Source: Gelatoporia subvermispora B
Lineage: Eukaryota > Basidiomycota > Agaricomycetes > Polyporales > Gelatoporiaceae
Assembly: GCA_000320605.2 (NCBI GenBank)
Contig: KB445827.1
Coordinates: forward strand, 49,829-104,989
Direction of reading: 5' to 3'
DNA: 55,161 nucleotides
The position numbers and the translations under genes are program-made. Shown in pieces: positions 22,650 through 35,300 of this stretch (positions are counted from its first letter, which is position 1; each line of letters starts with the position of its first letter). The notes under the pieces were generated by a model. The model made no database searches, was not told where the DNA came from, and saw only the letters and a program-made list of their open reading frames with translations.

Positions 22650-25600
22650 CCTTGTGTACGAAGTCTTGCGTGTAATGTATATTATGGCAAACGTCAGAGA
22701 GTCTAGCTTGGGATGCCAGATGTTTTGAGGCACCTGAAGGTCACACACGGCTCATAGTAGTGTGGCACAGATGAAAAGACCTTGAAAGAAGTTCATGTCG
22801 GGTCACTACGCAATCTGAAGTCGCGTGCAGACTCTCATCATCTAACATGACTTGACCATCTATTGTGGCACTCACGCTAGCTGGTGAACTTACTCTTTGG
22901 TTGCTAAACCTGGTATCTTTTCCTCAAGGCCTATATCAGAAAAACATTGATTTCTTTAGAGCGTCTTGCAGGTCTCTGACGGTGATCTCCGCGCGCTGGC
23001 AAGGCAGGAAGGACGCCAACATTGCCCAAGCCGAAGAGGAAGCCAAGAGGCATTGAGCCAGTACCACATTTGTCTGGTGTTCCAGGTGTACTGCAATCAG
23101 GACCTCGGTGTGAGTTTGCTCACCATTATCTCATCCCCCGACCCCTCCTGACACGCACGCCTTACAGAGTTCACTATCGCCAGATTGCTTGTTGTATCGG
23201 GGATCTCCACGTCGCTTTCATCTTCTTGCCGCATCTCATAGACTCCTCCAATGCGGCCGAGAACTTCTGCATTACCCTTATCTTCCTTCAGCCAGCTCTA
23301 CCACGTGAACTGCATGCCGCAGTGACGTGCATCGCAACCTGATCCTTCCCCTATCGTGTCGCCATCTGCCGTCGCATTCATCTCATCTCAGCACTCTCTA
23401 GACCTCTACGCTGCTGAGCTGTCCGCCTCACATGAAAGGACATTTACGGGTGCTGTATCAACATGAAGCTCCTTTCTGGGCGCACTGACAATGGCTCAAC
23501 CCAGCAATGGATCGGCTTAGACTGACAGGTCATGTCACGTTCCGCCACTTGCGCTTGATGCGCACAGTGTGGTAGTGTCCACACCTCTAGCATCAACATA
23601 CGTGCAGAAGCATTTATCCCTGAGGCAGCGGACGCGACATGCACTCGGTCACGAGTGCACGATGAAGTTTTCTGTTATGACGTTCCTTGCATCTGGAGTA
23701 CGTGTTCGACTGTCCGGCTTGCAATAGGGGCAAATAAATATATTCTGTACTTTGAGGCTACAGCGCAAGAGACATGCAAGCACGATGTACACTGCCGCTA
23801 AGAGTGGAGTAGTACTGTTCTAAATTCGGCAACTCAATACATTCCCCACACGAGACTCTTCATTACAGCAGGACTGACCGGGAAGGATCTATGACACGGG
23901 ATGGGTGATGGTCGTTTCGATGCCTTCAAACTCTTCATATTATTCATATATTAAAGGACACGGACGGCTGACGGGGTCCTGGGCGCGTGGGGATGCTTTA
24001 GTCTGTGAGAATTCGGGTTACCTCTGATTCGCCAGGATGACAGTGGTGGAAATTCGCGTGCGTCAAGTCTTAGATGAAGTCAGCGAGAGTCAGTGGCCGC
24101 CATCTCGATCCTTACGACCAGCAGCACATACGCGACGGTGAGGGATACTGTGGGTACTGTATAATAAACATTAGTAGCCCCGTGCAGATATTGTCGGGCG
24201 ACTCACTGGAATGCCGTACATCCATCTCCTGAAATACATCGCGTCTCCCCCACGTCACAAGAGTGCGCGCTGTTGCATCGGCCGGGTGTCAAGTCGTCCC
24301 GTGAAGTGAGCAGCACAGAGTGGGATGATGCGCGTCAGCGGGATGAGGGGGCAGCGCCACTCGTTCATGGCTGACCGAAGGACCATTTTCCTGAGTTGCG
24401 CCGCCTGCTGAACGCTTCTGGGCTGCTGTCGACTAGAAGCGTGTGCAATCAGTGGCACTTATGCCGTCGTTTCTGAGTAAGCACGTACTAGGCAGGGCAT
24501 GCACGATCTTTTCAAAGCGCCGAAATGGGGCGAAACAGCACAGAAGCGGCGCAGACGTATATGATGTATCGAGATTCCGTGCTTAACTTATTTAGGTTGG
24601 AGACCTTTCGGTCAAGGTAGGCTATATGCATACCTGGGTTCCACCCTGTGTGCAACTGTCCTCCCCAGATGCCACGAGCCTATCTCGGTGTATGACAGTT
24701 TCATTTGTTGGGTCTCAATCTGTCGGCTGCATAGCGGCTCTCGTCGGCTGGCAGCACACTGAACCGAATATAGATAAGCTTCTCTGTGAATCAGATGAAG
24801 CAGCGTCAAAGTGAGACATACGTGCGCACTCGGCAGTATCTCCTGGAGACATAGGCGGTGACCGATCCAGCAAGGAGCTTGGGCGCCAGCCGATAAGCAT
24901 TGACCAAGGGCCGTGCGAGAGTCAAGCTTGTGGCGCTCGTAGAAGCAGCACGAGGGAAAAAAGGCAGGGAAGGGCAAGAGAAAAGACCTGTGAGCAGGTC
25001 ATTAATGGGCAAGGAGACAGCGGACCGCGTCGAGCAGATCAGCAGGTGACAGAGACAAGAGCGGTCGCAAAGAGGACATCCAAGCGTGCAAGCAGGAAGT
25101 GCAGCGCGCCCTCAGTGGAGCGATCGGATTGGCGGAATGAGTGTGTAAAGTGTCGCAGTGAGCTGCGCAAGGGTTGTCAGCGCCCGCGCTGTCCAGCTCA
25201 GAGCGCGTGCACCGTGAGGCAGACGCGGCCTCGCTGGAGCGCTCGATCCCATCCGATCGTGACTGAGTGTTGAAGAGGTTAGGGTTCGATAACGCCATCC
25301 GACCCTCAGCTGTACTGGCGACTTCTCAGCTCTGTCTCGTTCGCCCCTTGTCTTCCACCACGCCCTATGACAATCAAAGACGACCTCGTAACTGCTCTGC
25401 CCTCCAACAATCCAGATTCATGACCAGGCTACATCCCGCATCATCAACGACCGGCTACACTTGGCTCGGCTATAGCGGTCTCCCTGTGACTATACGCTCG
25501 ATTCTCGTCTTGTCCTGAGGTCTCACCTACAGGCTAATGTTAGGCTCACCCTTTCTCCACCGATGCCGTCTGTTCTTCTGCTTCTTCTTCTCCCTCGCAC

Positions 25601-27199
25601 CAGTTCTGTACTTGGACTTTTCATTCCCGATTTCCAGCATCCCCCGTCAGTCTAGGATCAGTACATGCGCGGCTCTCGCTCTCACGAGCCATGGACCTCC
25701 GTCTCACTAGAACCTGGCCTCAGCAGTAGAAACGTATCAGATACTTTATACCCGTATACCACATCGCGTTCCCCCCACGCACGCCCGTGCCCACCTTTTC
25801 TAACCTGCCAGAGTCTCTCGCAGGGCTCATTGAGCATGTTCCGCATCGTACCGTGCTCCTAATGGTCCGTACTCCAGTTTCACGACTGTCCAGGCTCTTT
25901 CCCAGAGCCACACTTTACAGATCTGCTCCATCGCCGCGTCACCAAGGCCACGGAATCTCAAAAAATGTATCGAAATCATACGGTTAGTTCCACGTCCACC
26001 ACCCCGGACGCGGCCAGGCGCTTCAGAATACCCCTTTCGTATACTCGCAGCCGCCACGCTCGTGCCTGGTCCGAGGGCAAGAGAAAAGCGTCTGGCGTGT
26101 TTTACGGGTCCTGTAAGAATACGCCTCGGATCTCATGCAGCGCTGACGCGGCGGGAATAGTCTTTGTTACTGTATTCATATACTACGCGCACAATTTTGA
26201 CTTTGATATGTATGGAGGTCAGGGATCGAAGTGTGTTGTGTGTAGAGCGTCGTCAGTTCTGCTTTGGCTTATGTATACTCGATTTTCAGCAATGGCTTGT
26301 TGATCTAGCTGTCTACTGACCGAGGAATACAATTACAGAACCTCGCAAGAAATCTGCTGTACGTCAGAAACATCTTGTAGATGTCACGGCAGCTGGTGCG
26401 GCGACGCGAGAACCGCCTCCGCCGTAAGTACTACCAGCTTCCACAGTGCACGTGCGTGATAACTCGTGACCAAAGCGCTAGACTCAGTCACGCGGGGGCC
26501 GACGAAGTTGTGTATCCGTTCCTCCTCACGATCTGCCAGAATCACTTCGAGCGGAGTTAGTGGCTGCCACAATGGTAAATTCAAGTCCTGATCCCACGAC
26601 AATGTCGCAGGAATGTTGTTGCCCATCTATTACTCAAGTCCCTCCCGTCTATTTTCGGAGTTTCCCGACTTCCCGGAGCAGAAACGTTCCAGATTCCCCG
26701 CTTCTCCGAAGACAGTCTCACTGGGAGTACTTCCGGACTGCTGCGAAGGATCCCACGAGAGTAAATATTCGCCTTTCCATCTGCGTGGCACCTGTTGTCC
26801 TTTCATGCTGGAAGTTCCCCCCGGGGAATCGCTGTGCATCATAATCATGGTCCTGGTTTGGCAGTGCACGCTACTCAATCTTAGCGCGACGCCCTGGTGA
26901 CTTGTCGAACTCCCATCGCATGGAGTGAGGTGATTGAGTCTAGTCAACGACTCGCCTTTCGGTGCCTGGCATGTATTAGTGTATCACAGATCGCAGCCTC
27001 CCGGATCCCTTCCCCCGCAGCGCCCGTTATCAGCTCAACATCCATATAAGAACGATAGCCGCTTAGAGGAAGAAGGTGCGCTCACTCCCAGCCGGTTGTC
27101 AAGTTTAACGACTAGGCTCGTGGTTGCCCATTCCAGGTACGCTAGCTGAACTTTGATTACTTTCAAGCACCCGTGACACGACGTGCCATTGAAACAGTC
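22650..27199. other. Gene-poor region, 4.5 kb
   Basis: No recognisable family. One intron-like structure on the minus strand is notable: GTGAGT near 24206 with CTAAT branch and TATACAG near 24156, then GTAAGG and CATCTAAG further down to about 24072. The flanking frames would encode short, unrecognised peptides. A minus-strand 80-codon frame at 26626-26384 is mildly protein-like. A non-coding RNA or decayed gene is possible. Confidence 0.3.
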
Positions 27200-27498
27200 A
27201 TGGATTACTTGCACCTCACAACCGTTGCCGGTATCCTTTGCTTCGCCATTCTCATCGTGCAGTGCCAGGTTGAGATACCCATGTGTTCCAACGGTGTCAG
27301 CAGCGTGGCAGGCTGCCAGACCACCTCAGACTGCCCACATTCTAATCAAACGTGCATGAACTTTGGTTTCCCTCCTCCCTTGACAAACTGTGGCGCAAGT
27401 ATAAGAGATTGTACTCAAAACATTGCACTCATCAAGAACACATTCAGGTCTGTGTCGTCAAAACAAGTAGTGGTACCATTGTTCTCGAATTTGAATAG
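27200..27498 (+). CDS. Small secreted cysteine-rich protein A
   Basis: Two exons, 27200-27394 and 27448-27498, give 81 residues. The first 24 or so form a signal peptide (MDYLHLTTVAGILCFAILIV). The mature part has the spacing C-x8-C-x5-C-x6-C-x10-CG-x-C (PMCSNG, AGCQTTSDCPHSNQTC, TNCG joined to VC). The exon boundary uses a GC donor, GCAAGT, with acceptor CATTCAG. With that splice the tail becomes CGVCVVKTSSG, matching the CGFC motif of protein B at 29167. A GT donor 6 nt downstream (GTATAAG) destroys this match. Expected to be exported; function unknown. Proteins of this size and pattern are common in basidiomycete secretomes. Confidence 0.6.
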
Positions 27499-29166
27499 AA
27501 GGCTTGTGAGTGTGCAAAACCCCTATGTTCTTATACTCTAATGCGACTCACAAGTCTTCTCAGGATAATAGGAGACTTATGATTCACCGTGCATCGTCCG
27601 ATCTATGCGAACCTTTCAGGATCAAATGGGCTGTTTATATAGTTCGCCATGAGGTTGTACGTATGGAGATCGACCATTACCTCTGTCGCAGAAATTATGT
27701 ATTGTCCAAACACCGATCATTAGCCGTTGCCAGTATTCTCGGATGATGGCGTCCGGTTGATACAACAAAATCCACGCGAACTCACGCGCTATCAGTCGTA
27801 TAAGTGCTTCAAGTGCTCTGTACGCCACGATGACCGCTCGAAACACCCTTCTCATTCTTCGTACAGATAATAGCGTATCACGCCGGTAAAACGGAAGGCT
27901 GCATTCCTGTTCCCTCGTCTTGGATACTTCAATGTCTCGATTTGTCCGGCATGAGTTCAGCGACGTGTGTACGCCTAAAATTGGCGTCGAGTCAGGGGAT
28001 AACGATCGATAGTACTGGGCGGCGTCTGTCACCGAATGCAACCTAGATCCGAGTGGAGGCGGAGATGCCATCGATATACTTGTCAATGCTTCTGTTTGGC
28101 AGCTAGTTCTATACGTGTCTGATGTTCGAGGTGGCCTACTATTGCGAGTGCAACCTTGTGTATGTGTATCAAGGCTCGTCATGTACCTGACTAGGTGCAC
28201 CTCATAACCTAGCAGCCTTGTTTTGTATCTCTCCACAGACCTAGACAACGTTTCCCAGGTCCCGTTTCGAGTATGAGCGCACTCGTACTTGTATCCGTTT
28301 CCCACGCGCATGCGTTTTCACAGCCCGGCCAAAGCATATGTTGCATCTGTAGGATAACCTGCTCAATTACACGACTTTCATCCCTTCGTATTATGGATGA
28401 CAATTCCCATACTGCGGGCTCGTCACAGAAAGCGTCGAAGGGGACCTAGCCGGCTATACCATGTTGTGATAGCGTGCGAGAAGACCGGCTGGCATCTCCG
28501 ATGGTTCTCGGGTTACTCACGATGAACTCCGGGCCAGACCAGTAGATACAGGTCTATAATGCATCCAGCACTCTTGAATCCCACTCTATAGTTCTATAGG
28601 ACCTCATAGAGTTCCGCAAGACCCGATGCGGCTTAGTACCGTGTTCACACATGCACCGTGTAGCTGAACACACGCACTAACGTTAGGGCAGAACGGCCAC
28701 TTCTCAGTAAAGGCTCTTGCGCTGTAAGCGGACAGGAGTAATCTTTAGTTGGAGACTCGTTCGAGCTGTCCTCTCTCTTCGACGCTGTTGTCTGATGATT
28801 CCACTGCGCTGCGTCCGGCGCTCCGTCTAAAATCCCGGAGATCGAAGAACCCTCGGCAGACACCAATTTTGAATTGGAACATTCCAGGCAACATACACTC
28901 ATGAACGCAAGCGTGGTAGTCTTTCCCACTCAATTGGGTGTCTTTGACAGACATGCCCATGCTTCTTTGTACCCTGCGGTGTTCGCTGACCTTGTGAACA
29001 GGTTCTGTGCCGAAATGATGCGCCATGTAGCACATAAATGCTCGGACCAGTTGAACTAGTCTGCGATATCCATCCATCCCGCACGCCAACAAGCTATTGG
29101 GTCTCTTGCGTGCGCTCTTTGCTTTCTATGCACTCAAAAACTGACATCTTTCTGCAGTGCACTAAT
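27499..29166. other. Intergenic; long unassigned minus-strand ORF
   Basis: A 229-codon minus-strand frame at 28311-27622 is long for this base composition. It contains a helix-like stretch (RRVFRAVIVAYRALEALIRL) but no recognisable domain, signal or intron structure. It may be chance or a decayed gene. Confidence 0.25.
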
Positions 29167-29473
29167 ATGAACCCTAACATTCTGCCTGTGGCACTCATGT
29201 ATCTTGCAATCCCTCGCAGCTCTGCCGTGCTTTTGCCGACTCGTAGCTCGCTTGCAATGTTGCCGAACAATACCTGTCCCAGTTTCATTTTCACCTGCAC
29301 GAGCACGATGCCATGCCCAAATGGTTCTGGCGCCAGCTACTGTTTTTTACCCTCTATGCCAATCGCCCCAGGATGCGGTGTGAGTGTTTGAGTATCTTAT
29401 CATATCTTGAACTACATTTACGTACCTCTAGTTTTGCATCCCGACCCCCAATCAACAGTGCATAGCTACCTAA
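29167..29473 (+). CDS. Small secreted cysteine-rich protein B
   Basis: Exons 29167-29379 and 29432-29473 give 84 residues. The N-terminus MNPNILPVALMYLAIPRSSA is hydrophobic and may be a signal peptide. The mature part has Cys in NNTC, FTC, MPC, SYC, GCGFC and QQC. The order CT(S/T)T..(D/P)CP and a terminal CG-x-C matches protein A 1.7 kb upstream, and the single intron lies at the same place, between CG and xC, so the two are divergent paralogues. The intron is GTGAGT...CTCTAG. Function unknown; probably secreted. The signal peptide is weaker than in A, and an upstream exon cannot be excluded. Confidence 0.55.
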
Positions 29474-30113
29474 TCGTAAGGGATAGCTTGTCGAGCATGT
29501 GTAATAAAGAAGAGCGAGAATTGAGTAGCCTATCTGATAATGTTCATACGAGTAGGCGGAGAGTGGGGTTGGAAAGGGAAGAAAGGTTCGATGCGCATTT
29601 GTATTTGGCTCTTGGCCTGGGACTTCGTGTTGTTAGTCCATTATCAAATTTGAACATACAATAAATTCACAAAAGACTCAGGTTGAAAGATCTCGGTGAG
29701 AATTTGACCGTCTCCTACTCGTCGAGACATGCGCAAATCTCAGATGAACGGCTACTAGCACTGGCTCCTTGCTCGCTTATCTACAGCGCTTGTGAAGTAC
29801 ACGTGATGAGGAACCAAATAATCCTGAATGGTGAGACAAAAAGGGCTTCAATTATGACCGTCCCATGACCCTTGTCAAGCAAGGGAATCTTGTTCACGCA
29901 GTGTGAAATGACCAAGTCAGATGTTGGAGAGTGGCAGTCGACCTCCATAGCGTACGAACGCATGTATTGCCCACCATACTAGGCCTGCGACCCCACGGAC
30001 AATGAACGAGGAGTAAAAAAAGAATAGGTGTTAGAGTATCCAGCTGAACAAGTAGCCTTCTCGTAATCTCATCGTTGGTAGAGCGTCTGTGAATGGGCGC
30101 GGGGTGCAAATGG
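29474..30113. other. Intergenic, nothing recognised
   Basis: AT-rich spacer between a rightward gene and a leftward gene. It presumably holds both 3' ends. No gene is seen. Confidence 0.5.
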
Positions 30114-31461
30114 CTATGAAGCGATGCCAAAAAATTCAAGCTCAAGCATGTCGAAAACAGGGATCAAGTGCGGAGCACCGACTGCAAGAATTGCCTCCAG
30201 ACGAGGTCCAAACGTGGCATTAAAATAATTATCGGGGAGATCCGGCTCGGTCATGTTCGATATCGGTGTGGTCGAGTAGCCAAAGATGTCTGCCCATTGT
30301 TTCACCTCCTCGAAGAGGTTATTCACGGAGACCGCGACGTCACTTGGCAAATTATGTTTGATTAGCGCAGTATTGTGCACTCAGTGTCATGTCAGACCTA
30401 CTTCGTTCCGTGCCACAGCTGCATTCTTGGATATTCTCCACTGAACCCGGGGAAGGCGTTGAGAACCTTTTGGGCCTGTCAAGAGCATTATTAGTGATTT
30501 CGGGGCCTTACTTGCATCGGACGTTCATACCCATTCGTTACCGGACAAGGATATGTTGCCCGCCAGACATGTGAGGTTGAGGCTGTCGGGTGGTCCATCT
30601 GGCACGGCGTTGCAACCGAATGGGACGCCGCCTACGGCGGAAGCAGCACTGAATATGTCCGGATACGCCCCAGCAAGAACGGTCGTCATCATTCCGCCAG
30701 ATGAGACGCCCGCCGCGAAGACACGGGTTGGATCGACACCCCAATTTGCGAGCGCGTAGCGGGCGGCTGAAGCAATTCCGAGAGAGTCACCGCCACCGTT
30801 GTGCATCAATGTGGCATTCGAGGAGACGTCCCAGCATCCATCCGGCCAGGGCGAACTAGGGAATAGTACAACATATCCGTACGTCTCCGAGAGCGGGGCC
30901 CATTTGGTGACGTTAAAGAAAGCCGGTGCGTCCCCACGGCAGACTGAAGTATTATCGGAAGTTAATTGAGGTATTTGCAAGAGACGAGATGTACAGAGAC
31001 ATACAGTGGGAGGCGACGACGAGCGGCGGGTTAGGCGCAACTACCTGAGGCCTGTAAACGAACATGCTGATGTTTGATGGATTGTCCCCAAAATTGGTGA
31101 TCTCGGTCAACATCGATGGTGGAATAGTATTGATTCCGGTCGGCGCACTGCTAGTAACAGTGCTTGTAGTACCGGGTGGCTTGCACACAGAAGCGGTCGG
31201 GGTAGCCCGAGCGGAAATTCGACCGCTGTTGGGCACGCACTGAAAGTAGTTCTTGTGTATGCGAGTACACGATGTGCCCACGACTAGGTGTGGGTCTCGC
31301 CTTAGGTCACGGACTCTCAATCCGAAGGGACGAAGGGACGTACCGCAATCGGTCGGGCCGCTCCATTCTATGCCACCGCACTGAGCCCATCGCTGCACTT
31401 GGCCAGCAGCAACGTGTAACAACGAAAGCATAGCTGCACAGGTAGCCGCAAATTTGACCAT
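30114..31461 (-). CDS. Secreted CE1 carbohydrate esterase (acetylxylan/feruloyl type) with N-terminal CBM1
   Basis: Five exons on the minus strand: 31461-31344, 31283-31005, 30943-30531, 30475-30402, 30342-30114; 370 residues. A signal peptide (MVKFAATCAAMLSLLHVAAG) is followed by a fungal cellulose-binding module, QVQRWAQCGGIEWSGPTDC continuing to GTSCTRIHKNYFQC (residues 21-58). A Thr/Ser linker leads into a CE1 alpha/beta-hydrolase from about residue 90. Catalytic residues are visible: Ser213 in GVSSG, Asp296 in LWHGTND, His353 in GAPHLIP. GCWDVSSNATLMHNGGGDS is typical of this family. The enzyme should be exported and remove acetyl or feruloyl groups from xylan while bound to cellulose. 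Acetylxylan esterase is the likelier activity. The nearest neighbour on the same strand (HLTF-like) is unrelated. Confidence 0.9.
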
Positions 31462-32333
31462 TTCTACTGATGCTGAATCGGAGGCGAAGGTGGAGAAGTC
31501 GAACTACGGGTTTTTATCGCGGGGTACAATTTGCGTCAATCGACCAGCAAAGCTATAGCCTGTGAACTTCCGGTATTCCTGGTAGCTTTCTGGCATCTTG
31601 AATCAATGTATCTCGACGAACAGAATGAGTCGCTCATGCTTGCTGTATGAAACAATCGCGACTTCTGCGGTCGATCGGACAGGCCCAACCAGTCTTCTCA
31701 CGCGTCACCTGACTGCATTCTCAGGAACGCGAAATAGCATGCATTGAACAAGTTGCAAAGGCCCGCATGTCCTCTGTGAGGCTAGGCCGGCACCTTCATC
31801 CCTAGTCGCTGCAGAAACCTTCTCAGACATTGTCATGTTTGAGATTGCTCAATATCACGCAGCCCACCGGGATAGTTTCTATTTCTGAAATCTATCAATA
31901 GACTTATCCATCCCCCAAAGGAATCCGGTTCTCTCGTAGCCATTATCATGCGCGATGCAAGGCGATGGACATGCGTTCAGAAGCACTAAATTGGACTTCT
32001 CCGAGCTCGTATCGGCGCAATGATTACATCAAAGGACCTGTCATTCGCTGCTATTGGGTACGACCTTTGTAGCTTTCGTAGCAGCTACGACGGAGGCTCA
32101 ATCGGTTCCGGCTCCACGCCTCATCGAGACGTGAAGTTGTGCGAGAGTATTTGACCAACGTAGCGAAAAGTTTCCTTCTTGACTCATGCTAGACTCTAGT
32201 CGGTGTATTTGACTTCAGCAGGCGAAAGGGATCAAAGCCAATGTGTAGTTCTAATGAAGCAAGGGTAACGGGAAGACAGATGAATTGGAATCAACTCAAT
32301 TCCAGGTGGACATGATCTACGAAACACCTGAGT
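31462..32333. other. Intergenic between esterase and HLTF-like gene
   Basis: Should contain the esterase promoter and the 3' end of the helicase gene. No coding signal was recognised. Confidence 0.5.
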
Positions 32334-35300
32334 TCAGGCACGATATTGACCCAACGTCTGCTGATTTCTGGACCCGCTTGGCTGCGTAGCCTCTCTCCTG
32401 ACGCCAAATAGGGCAATAAGCTCTGACCATGTCGCGTCAATCAGCATTCGCTCGCAAACGACGAGTACACAAGTTCATACCTTGTAATCGTGCTTCCTTT
32501 TTCTGACGTTGCGTCTCGGTAGTTTTGATTCCGGAGAATGCCTATGCGTGCGCGATAAAACGGATCCCGAGAAATTATACTCACAAAACAAACGTACGTG
32601 TTTTATCAGCGTTTTCTTCTTTTCTTGAATATCAATGACCTGGGGGCGGGAAATGTCATCCAAAGCCTGTGATGTTGCTGGCTACGGATTTCCGTACCTT
32701 CGCTTCTACTGTATTCTCAGCTATGAGTTGATATACGTGGACCGGCTTCGTCTGGCCGATCCTTTGGGCGCATCAGCTGGTCGTCACATTGCTGTATTAT
32801 ATGTCCTCACCTGTTGCATCGGTCAATCGCTTGGCTTTCGATTCCTTCCTGTTTAGACGTCAGCCCAGGAAGCAATACGTCAACGATAGGCCACTTGCCT
32901 GCCACCATCTGTAAATGAATGGAAATATATATATTAGCGCTCGGTGCCAATGTAGGGTGGGTAACGAAATCAACACACGGATCCATGCTGAGGGGAGTGT
33001 TAGGAACTACTTCAGTAAAAGCTCAGGGAGCTTACAGATAGACATTGTTTGCGACTGTCAGGTTGAGCCCTAACGCTCCTGCCTTGAGCGAGATCAGCAT
33101 GACCTTGGGATTCGGTCCATCTAGTTGATGGCAATTGCGGCCTAAGGTGGACGCCGCGGCGATGGACGCTTTCTGCTCGCCTTTCCCAGTTCTCGTCTTC
33201 TTCCGACGCTTTGCACCATCGGAGTCTTCTCCGAAGTCACCATCGGCATTGTGATCGGAAAGGATGAAGTCGTCGTCCAGATCGTCGTCGGGGACGGCCG
33301 CGTTATCTATAGACGTAGGCTGGCTGGCATGCGCACGCCTACGCGGACGGGATAGGCCCGAGACAGTCGGGGGAATGGCATCGAGGGGGACGGAGAATCG
33401 CGCGATAGTCTCTTGACGTCTTCGCGCCGACATCTTCCCGTCGAATTGAACATATGGAATACTGGATCAGGGAGTCTTGATCACAGGATCGTGGGACGGT
33501 ATGATAAGATATCACGTACCCCTCCTTTTCTAGAGTTTCTGCTATCTGGAATGTATATCAGACGTGAAGGGTACATCAAGGTGGATAAGACGGAGACGCA
33601 CCTTGTCTAAGAATGAGGTAAACTGAGAGAAGACAAGCGACTTCTCCGTATCGGGAGTGAGCTTCAGCAAATGTACCAGCTGGTCAATCTTCGCCGATGA
33701 TCCGGATCGTAAATCGTCGCCCCCAGCATCCTCATCGTCTAGTCTTACAGGTGCTTGCGTGAGGTCCGTTGGAGGTACAGGCTCGACAAGGTCCGTTATT
33801 TCCAATGGACGGCGATCCTGGCAACGAAAGAGTTGATTAGCGCCACGGGGAAGAACGCAATTCGGAAACTCAGACCATGGGGCATTTCGCGTCTCGTGCG
33901 ATGACCTCGGATATGCTGGAACAGAGTCAGCTTCGTTTGTAGCGAGAGGTAACGTCATTACTGCGTACCAAGCCAAACAGAACATGTGCGCGCAAACTGT
34001 AATTCGTGGCTCGGAGATGATGTCAAAGCAGATTGGGCACTCCTCGCTGTCCTCGATGCCTTGCGCCAGAATTGCCTGTAACCGTGCCTTCTCCTGCGGC
34101 GTCAGAGGTGCTGCTTCTGTAGGTGTTCCATCCTCCTCTGTCGTCCGGAGCTGTTCAAGGTAGTTCGCGGGAACAAGTCCAGGATGCAGAGCGAGCTGTC
34201 GCATGCGAGTGAGCATGCTCAGGACGTTAGATTGGACCTGAAGACTAACATTCAACCATTGTGCGAGAAAACTAATGTTGAAGAAACTCACCGCTGCAGA
34301 ATGGATGCCACCGTGTCTCTCGATGAGCGTACTGAAGCGTTCCTTTGAAAGCTCTTCGACGGCGTCGTACATCTCCTATGGAAATCCGATTCAGCTCGGA
34401 GAAACTCATTGGAGCATTCTGCCTTACTCTTGCTTCCGGAGACAGAGTCACCGGGACGACGGTAACATCAACCTAGACAAGAGGTCAGGAAATCGTCATC
34501 CATGATGCCTCGTTGGCTTACTGGAGGAAGGGGGACCAGATGATTGCCTTCGCTGTCTTGCATCTAGCAATGATGGTCGTCAGAATCTAATGAACACCAG
34601 GAAATAGGTGTATGACCTCTTTCGTGCGCCGAATGCAGACATGGCTCATCAATGCCTTCAGTCGGATTTAAGAATCACGGTTTATGCGAATATTGTTGCA
34701 ACGTACCCGTAGCAATTCCGCGCCGCTAGGATTGCCGTCCTTGAGGGGGCGCAAAACCATACGCTTGTAGAAGTCATCATTGTCCAACGGACTACAGATG
34801 CGGAGGAAGGTGAGGATAGATCCGAGGTCCTACAACGTGATCTCTGTTAAGTGAGCCGAAAGGTCTTGAGGAAGAGCCATGTACCTTGGGTGAATTGATC
34901 TATCGGGCCCAGCATCAGCTTTGAATCAGTAGACTTGCAAGAAAACGCAACGTACGATGGGCGTGCCCGTCAGAACCCACCGCCGCTGGGCCTCGAGCGT
35001 ACAAACAGCCTTCGCCATCTTGGTCCTGGGGTTGCGTATACTGTGGCCCTCGTCGAGGATCACCCGCTAGGATCATTTCAGCTGATGAACAATGATACAA
35101 ACCCGAGTACGAACCTTCCAGTGCACATCGAACAGCCCTTTGTGAGACTTCTTTTTCTTTTTACTCGGCTCGCCGCTTCCGGCAGACCTATCGCCGTGCT
35201 CCTTCGTGACCGTCTGGTACGTCGTGATCACGATATCGTATTTCTTGAGCTCGTCGGGACTCATGGAACGCGATGCGCCGTAGTAGACGCAGGAAGTGAG

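Noticed and set aside
27622..28311. 229-codon minus-strand ORF as a real gene
   Set aside because: No domain, signal, intron or conserved copy; kept only as a note in the intergenic entry.
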